Assembly (NCBI GenBank): GCA_934462945.1 | Contig: CAKSJF010000032.1 | Span: 1-26,352, forward strand | Length of the DNA: 26,352 nucleotides | Source of the DNA: an uncultured Clostridia bacterium | GTDB taxonomy: Bacteria > Bacillota > Clostridia > UBA1381 | Direction of reading: 5' to 3' | In this document: piece by piece, positions 23,227 through 26,352 of the stretch | Numbering within the stretch: the first letter of the stretch is position 1 | Layout of the letters: every line of letters begins with the position of its first letter | Notes under the pieces: generated by a model | The model's database searches: none | What the model saw: the letters and a program-made list of their open reading frames with translations, nothing else | What the model was told of the DNA's origin: nothing | Made by a program: the position numbers and the translations under genes

Positions 23227-24252
23227 TTAACCGATACAAATTTGCTCCCTGATGATTTCGGGCGATATATGATACCGCACACCCTCAATGATGGTATCTA
23301 AATTCTGCAATTCAATCTGCTTTAATTCCAGCATTGCATAAATTTCGGTCATCGTTCTTGGATGCAGGCGGAACATTTTCTTTGCAAGCTCATATCGCTG
23401 TCGCTTGAAATTGTGTTCTATAAAAAACTGCGTATCGGCAAAAAGTGAGCGATACCTTGTTTTTTTCATCTCCTGAATGCATTCCTCCAGACTTTTTGCC
23501 TCAACCATCCGGGAAATGTCCTCTTTTCTGAGCCGGTAAAATACCGGAATCAGATAAGTATAAATCAGCTCATGCTGTAGCGAAAAATACTTTTTGCACC
23601 GATAAATCCAGGAAAGATTTAAGGAATCAATCTGTGAACCGATATATTCTGCAAAAAGTCCTTTTTCTTCCTCCGGCAGATACTTTTTCTGATACCGCCA
23701 GAGCATTTTGAAAAATACCTGATCCAGCAGCATGCATATCCCGGCATAATCAATATTGCCGGACGCTGCATATTGCAGGCTTTTATAATATGGCGTTTCC
23801 CTGCACGCATTTACAAGGCTGGAAAGATCTCCTCCCTGCCGGATGGCGGAAAAATCAATCCTGGAATGACGCAGGATTCCATTTTCCGGATTGTCCGGGC
23901 TCTTTAAGAGACTTTCGTGATTATAGTAATCGCGCAGGATTTTTTTTAGAAATGCGGTTTCCTCTTCCATAAAGAAAAACTGCAAAAGCTTTTTCTGCTC
24001 CAGATTGGCAAAGGTATAAAGCCGGCTGTATTCGTCCTCATACTTTCGATCCAAATGCTGTTCTAAGGAGGATCTGTGAATATCATATTCATTCACATCC
24101 TCTAAAAAAGGTGCATAGACTGTGTTTTTCAGAAAGACGCAGATCTCGCCGACGCTTTTTTTCTCTAAAAGCTGCATATAGTCCTCATCTGTGAGATACC
24201 CTGCATACATTCCCTGGAGCTTGGTGGAAATCGCACAATACTGATTCCCCAT
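23227..24252 (-). CDS. ntpC: V/A-type ATPase subunit C (rotor socket)
   Basis: An all-helical protein of 341 residues starting MGNQYCAISTKLQGMYAGYLTDEDYMQLLE, with internal repeats of the YxxLL.KKSVGEICVFLKNT / AKSLEECIQEMKKTRY type that mark the funnel-shaped C (d) subunit joining the K ring to the D/F shaft. LELKQIELQNLDTIIEGVRYHI near the C-terminus is the best-conserved block. AGGGAG lies just upstream of the ATG at 24252, which is 4 nt after the stop of the G/H subunit. The position before I, and not between E and F, differs from the Enterococcus order. Confidence 0.93.
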   Translation of the reverse strand: MGNQYCAISTKLQGMYAGYLTDEDYMQLLEKKSVGEICVFLKNTVYAPFLEDVNEYDIHRSSLEQHLDRKYEDEYSRLYTFANLEQKKLLQFFFMEEETAFLKKILRDYYNHESLLKSPDNPENGILRHSRIDFSAIRQGGDLSSLVNACRETPYYKSLQYAASGNIDYAGICMLLDQVFFKMLWRYQKKYLPEEEKGLFAEYIGSQIDSLNLSWIYRCKKYFSLQHELIYTYLIPVFYRLRKEDISRMVEAKSLEECIQEMKKTRYRSLFADTQFFIEHNFKRQRYELAKKMFRLHPRTMTEIYAMLELKQIELQNLDTIIEGVRYHISPEIIREQICIG

Positions 24253-24256
24253 CCAA

Positions 24257-24577
24257 TCACTCCCTTACACCGTTTAAAACCGCTTCGTAAATCTGATTCA
24301 CCCATGCATCTTTCTGCTTTTGGTAGGTTTCCTCCAAAGCGCTCTCCGCGTTCTGATACTGTGAACGAACCCGGTCAGTCTGCTTTTTCTGGTAATCCTC
24401 CTCATAGCTTTCAATCTGCTGAATCTTCTTTTTTGCACGCGCCTCGATTTCTTCCCGCATCGCCTTTACCGCTGCGTCCACATCCTCGGAAAGCGTGTCC
24501 TTTTTCTTCTTCGCGTCCGCAACGATTCTTTTTGCGTCCTCCTCAATCTGAATGATTTTATTGATGGTATCCTCCAT
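24257..24577 (-). CDS. V/A-type ATPase peripheral stalk subunit G/H (NtpF-like)
   Basis: A nearly pure coiled-coil protein of 106 residues, MEDTINKIIQIEEDAKRIVADAKKKKDTL and so on, with heptad-like spacing of hydrophobics and many Ala, Lys, Glu. It fits the G/H stalk partner of subunit E (NtpF in Enterococcus). Coiled coils of this kind have little family signal, so the call depends on being the first ATPase gene of the operon. AGAAGGTGA precedes its ATG at 24577, 15 nt after the UPF0210 stop. Confidence 0.85.
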   Translation of the reverse strand: MEDTINKIIQIEEDAKRIVADAKKKKDTLSEDVDAAVKAMREEIEARAKKKIQQIESYEEDYQKKQTDRVRSQYQNAESALEETYQKQKDAWVNQIYEAVLNGVRE

Positions 24578-24592
24578 AAAATCACCTTCTTT

Positions 24593-25960
24593 CTAATTTT
24601 TTAAGCTTTGCAGCGGAGCAGGAATTCTGCCGCCGCGGTGAATAAATGCATCGCTGTTATACGGCTTCACCGGCATCACCGGACCGCTGCCTAAGAGTCC
24701 GCCAAATTCCACCGTATCGCCGACCTTTTTTCCCGGCGCGGGAATCACGCGGACAGCGGTTGTTTTGGAATTGACCATTCCGATTGCCGCCTCATCGGCA
24801 ATAATTGCCGAGATGGTTTCCGCTGTGGTATCGCCCGGAAGAACAATCATATCTAATCCCACCGAGCAAACACAGGTCATTGCCTCCAGCTTTTCTAAGC
24901 TCAGCGCACCGCATTTTGCCGCTGCAATCATGCCGGCATCCTCGCTCACCGGGATAAACGCACCCGAAAGTCCGCCGACATAGGAGGATGCCATAATGCC
25001 GCCCTTTTTCACAGCGTCATTCAAAAGCGCTAAAGCCGCGGTTGTGCCGTGCGTTCCGCACTTTTCCAAACCCATTTCCTCTAAAATATATGCCACGCTG
25101 TCTCCGACAGCAGGGGTCGGCGCTAAGGATAAATCAACAATTCCAAACGGCACACCCAGCCGCTTGGATGCCTCCTGGGCAACCAGCTGACCCATTCTTG
25201 TGATCTTGAATGCAGTCTTTTTAATCACATCTGCCACCACACCGAACGGCTCACCCTTAACCTTTTCTAATGCACACTTCACAACGCCCGGACCGCTGAC
25301 ACCCACGTTAATCACGCAGTCGCCCTCGCCCTCGCCATGGAATGCACCTGCCATAAAGGGATTGTCCTCCACAGCGTTTGCAAAAACCACAAGCTTTGCA
25401 CAGGCAAAGCCGGCAGAGGAGGCGGTCAGCTCGGCTGCTTTTTTAACCACTCTCCCCATCTGCGCCACTGCATCCATATTAATGCCGGCTCTTGTACTTC
25501 CCACATTCACACTGGAGCATACCAAATCAGTCTTTGCCAGCGCCTCCGGAATCGACTCGATTAAAAGCCGCTCACCCTTGGTATAGTCCTTATGTACCAG
25601 TGCACTGTAGCCGCCGATAAAATTCACACCGACTGCCTTTGCCGCACGGTCTAACGTTTGTGCCACCTGCACGCAGTCTGCAACCGTCGGATTCTCCAGG
25701 GCATCTATCACCGTGGAGATCGGGGTAACCGAGATTCTCTTATTGATAATCGGAATTCCGAACTGCTCCTCGATATCCTCTCCGGTTTTCACCAAATCCT
25801 TTGCATAGGTCGTGATTTTCTGATAAATCTTTTCACATGCGCGGTCAACCTTTGCGTCCACGCAGTCTTTTAAGGAGATTCCCATGGTGATCGTTCGGAT
25901 ATCCAGGTTTTCCTTATCGATCATATTGATCGTTTCTAAAATTTCAAATGGATTGATCAT
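24593..25960 (-). CDS. UPF0210/DUF711 protein (PFL-like fold)
   Basis: A protein of 455 residues starting MINPFEILETINMIDKENLDIRTITMGISLKDC, typical of the UPF0210 (DUF711) family. Further marks are GVNFIGGYSALVHKDYTKGERLLIESIPEALA, VCSSVNVGSTRAGINMDAVA, AGAFHGEGEGDCVINVGVSGPGVV and VEFGGLLGSGPVMPV. Structures in the family resemble pyruvate formate-lyase, but no activity is established, and no glycyl-radical motif was seen. AGGAGG lies about 6 nt before the ATG at 25960. It is paired with an ACT-domain gene, a widely conserved pair, and here shares the operon with the V-type ATPase. Confidence 0.92.
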   Translation of the reverse strand: MINPFEILETINMIDKENLDIRTITMGISLKDCVDAKVDRACEKIYQKITTYAKDLVKTGEDIEEQFGIPIINKRISVTPISTVIDALENPTVADCVQVAQTLDRAAKAVGVNFIGGYSALVHKDYTKGERLLIESIPEALAKTDLVCSSVNVGSTRAGINMDAVAQMGRVVKKAAELTASSAGFACAKLVVFANAVEDNPFMAGAFHGEGEGDCVINVGVSGPGVVKCALEKVKGEPFGVVADVIKKTAFKITRMGQLVAQEASKRLGVPFGIVDLSLAPTPAVGDSVAYILEEMGLEKCGTHGTTAALALLNDAVKKGGIMASSYVGGLSGAFIPVSEDAGMIAAAKCGALSLEKLEAMTCVCSVGLDMIVLPGDTTAETISAIIADEAAIGMVNSKTTAVRVIPAPGKKVGDTVEFGGLLGSGPVMPVKPYNSDAFIHRGGRIPAPLQSLKN

Positions 25961-25969
25961 ACGCGCCTC

Positions 25970-26233
25970 CTAAATCCGGTGCATAGAGGAAAACAGTTCT
26001 TCACTCTGAATATGGATCGAAAGTCCGACTTCCTTTGCTAAAGCGTCCAGCTTTTCGGACATTTCTGAAACCTTTTTTCCTCCCATATCCACTAACATAA
26101 TCATGGTAAACATATCCTGCATAATGGTCTGTGAAATATCTAAAATGTTAATTTCATTCTCACACAAAACACCGCTGACCTTTGCAATAATGCCGACCTT
26201 ATCCTTGCCGACCACCGTTACAACAGCTTTCAT
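25970..26233 (-). CDS. ACT-domain protein (UPF0237 family)
   Basis: A protein of 87 residues starting MKAVVTVVGKDKVGIIAKVSGVLCENEINILDISQTIMQDMFTM, a single ACT domain of the UPF0237 group. ACT domains bind small ligands, usually amino acids, and regulate a partner; the partner is probably the UPF0210 protein, 9 nt downstream. AGGAG lies 7 nt before the ATG at 26233, so the in-frame TTG at 26266 is not needed. It is the first gene of the operon, with a promoter about 45 nt upstream. Confidence 0.92.
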   Translation of the reverse strand: MKAVVTVVGKDKVGIIAKVSGVLCENEINILDISQTIMQDMFTMIMLVDMGGKKVSEMSEKLDALAKEVGLSIHIQSEELFSSMHRI

Positions 26234-26277
26234 TCTGATTCTCCTCTCATCTGTATCCATTCTCAAAACTGAATCTA

Positions 26278-26307
26278 ATTATAGCAGGATTTTTCAATAA
26301 AATCCAA
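26278..26307 (-). promoter_or_regulatory. Sigma-A promoter with extended -10 for the ACT-UPF0210-ATPase operon
   Basis: On the minus strand TATAAT (26283-26278) is preceded by TGC, an extended -10, and by TTGGAT (26307-26302) at an 18-nt spacing. Transcription would begin near 26271. Gaps between the eleven downstream genes are at most 25 nt, with no terminator until 16131-16168, so a single transcript of about 10 kb is likely. Confidence 0.72.
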
Positions 26308-26352
26308 CGGCAAAACAGTTAAAATATCCTCCGTTTTTTCGTATTTTCAAAT

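Noticed and set aside
1..26352. CRISPR arrays, tRNA or rRNA genes, insertion sequences, phage or defence genes
   Set aside because: Neither spaced direct-repeat arrays nor tRNA-like folds, transposases or integrases were found; the only tandem repeat is the 32-bp pair at 2835-2898.

Overview
The window looks like a chromosomal segment from an anaerobic, low-to-mid GC, spore-forming Clostridia bacterium, probably Lachnospiraceae or Oscillospiraceae. The reasons are a dnaG-rpoD pair, a YunB-type sporulation protein, an ATP-dependent PEP carboxykinase, a nine-subunit V/A-type ATPase operon, DUF4363/DUF421 proteins, frequent TTG/GTG starts with strong AGGAGG ribosome binding sites, and near-consensus sigma-A promoters. 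The assignment rests on recalled family resemblance and not on a database search.

Layout. (1) 1-2978, minus strand: the first part of an exopolysaccharide/glycan operon (PglD-like acetyltransferase, PglC-like initiating sugar transferase, atypical SDR epimerase, and a GT4 glycosyltransferase cut by the left edge). A strong promoter lies about 200 nt upstream of the first gene, and the leader holds two terminator-like hairpins and a 32-bp tandem repeat. (2) 3177-7126, plus strand: a Toprim/DUF4093 (RNase M5-like) gene, pckA, yunB and a flavodoxin-fold reductase, mostly separate units; promoters are visible for all but yunB. (3) 7255-10155: dnaG-rpoD, closed by a clear terminator. (4) 10237-12673: glycerol-1-phosphate dehydrogenase, DUF421 and DUF4363 in one operon. 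(5) 12670-16075: a more AT-rich catabolic cassette, with a D-tagatose/D-psicose 3-epimerase family enzyme and an L-fucose/L-arabinose isomerase family enzyme on the minus strand, and a divergent LacI regulator. A perfect 22-bp palindrome covers the -10 box of the enzyme operon. (6) 16131-26307, minus strand: an 11-gene operon starting with an ACT-domain protein and a UPF0210 (DUF711/PFL-like) protein, followed by V-type ATPase genes in the order G/H-C-I-K-F-E-A-B-D. It starts at an extended -10 promoter and ends in a bidirectional terminator.

How the parts work together. The ATPase operon is a complete rotary ATPase (A3B3 head, D/F shaft, C socket, E/G stalks, I and K membrane parts). The two sugar enzymes could convert an aldose to a ketose and then epimerise it at C3, under LacI control. 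The glycan genes make the first lipid-linked sugar and extend it; control may act by attenuation in the leader.

Most of the window is ordinary housekeeping. The items most worth a second look are the attenuator-like leader of the glycan operon, the LacI/isomerase/epimerase cassette with its operator, the ACT-UPF0210 genes at the head of the ATPase operon, and a possible structured element between the divergent promoters at 3052-3138.
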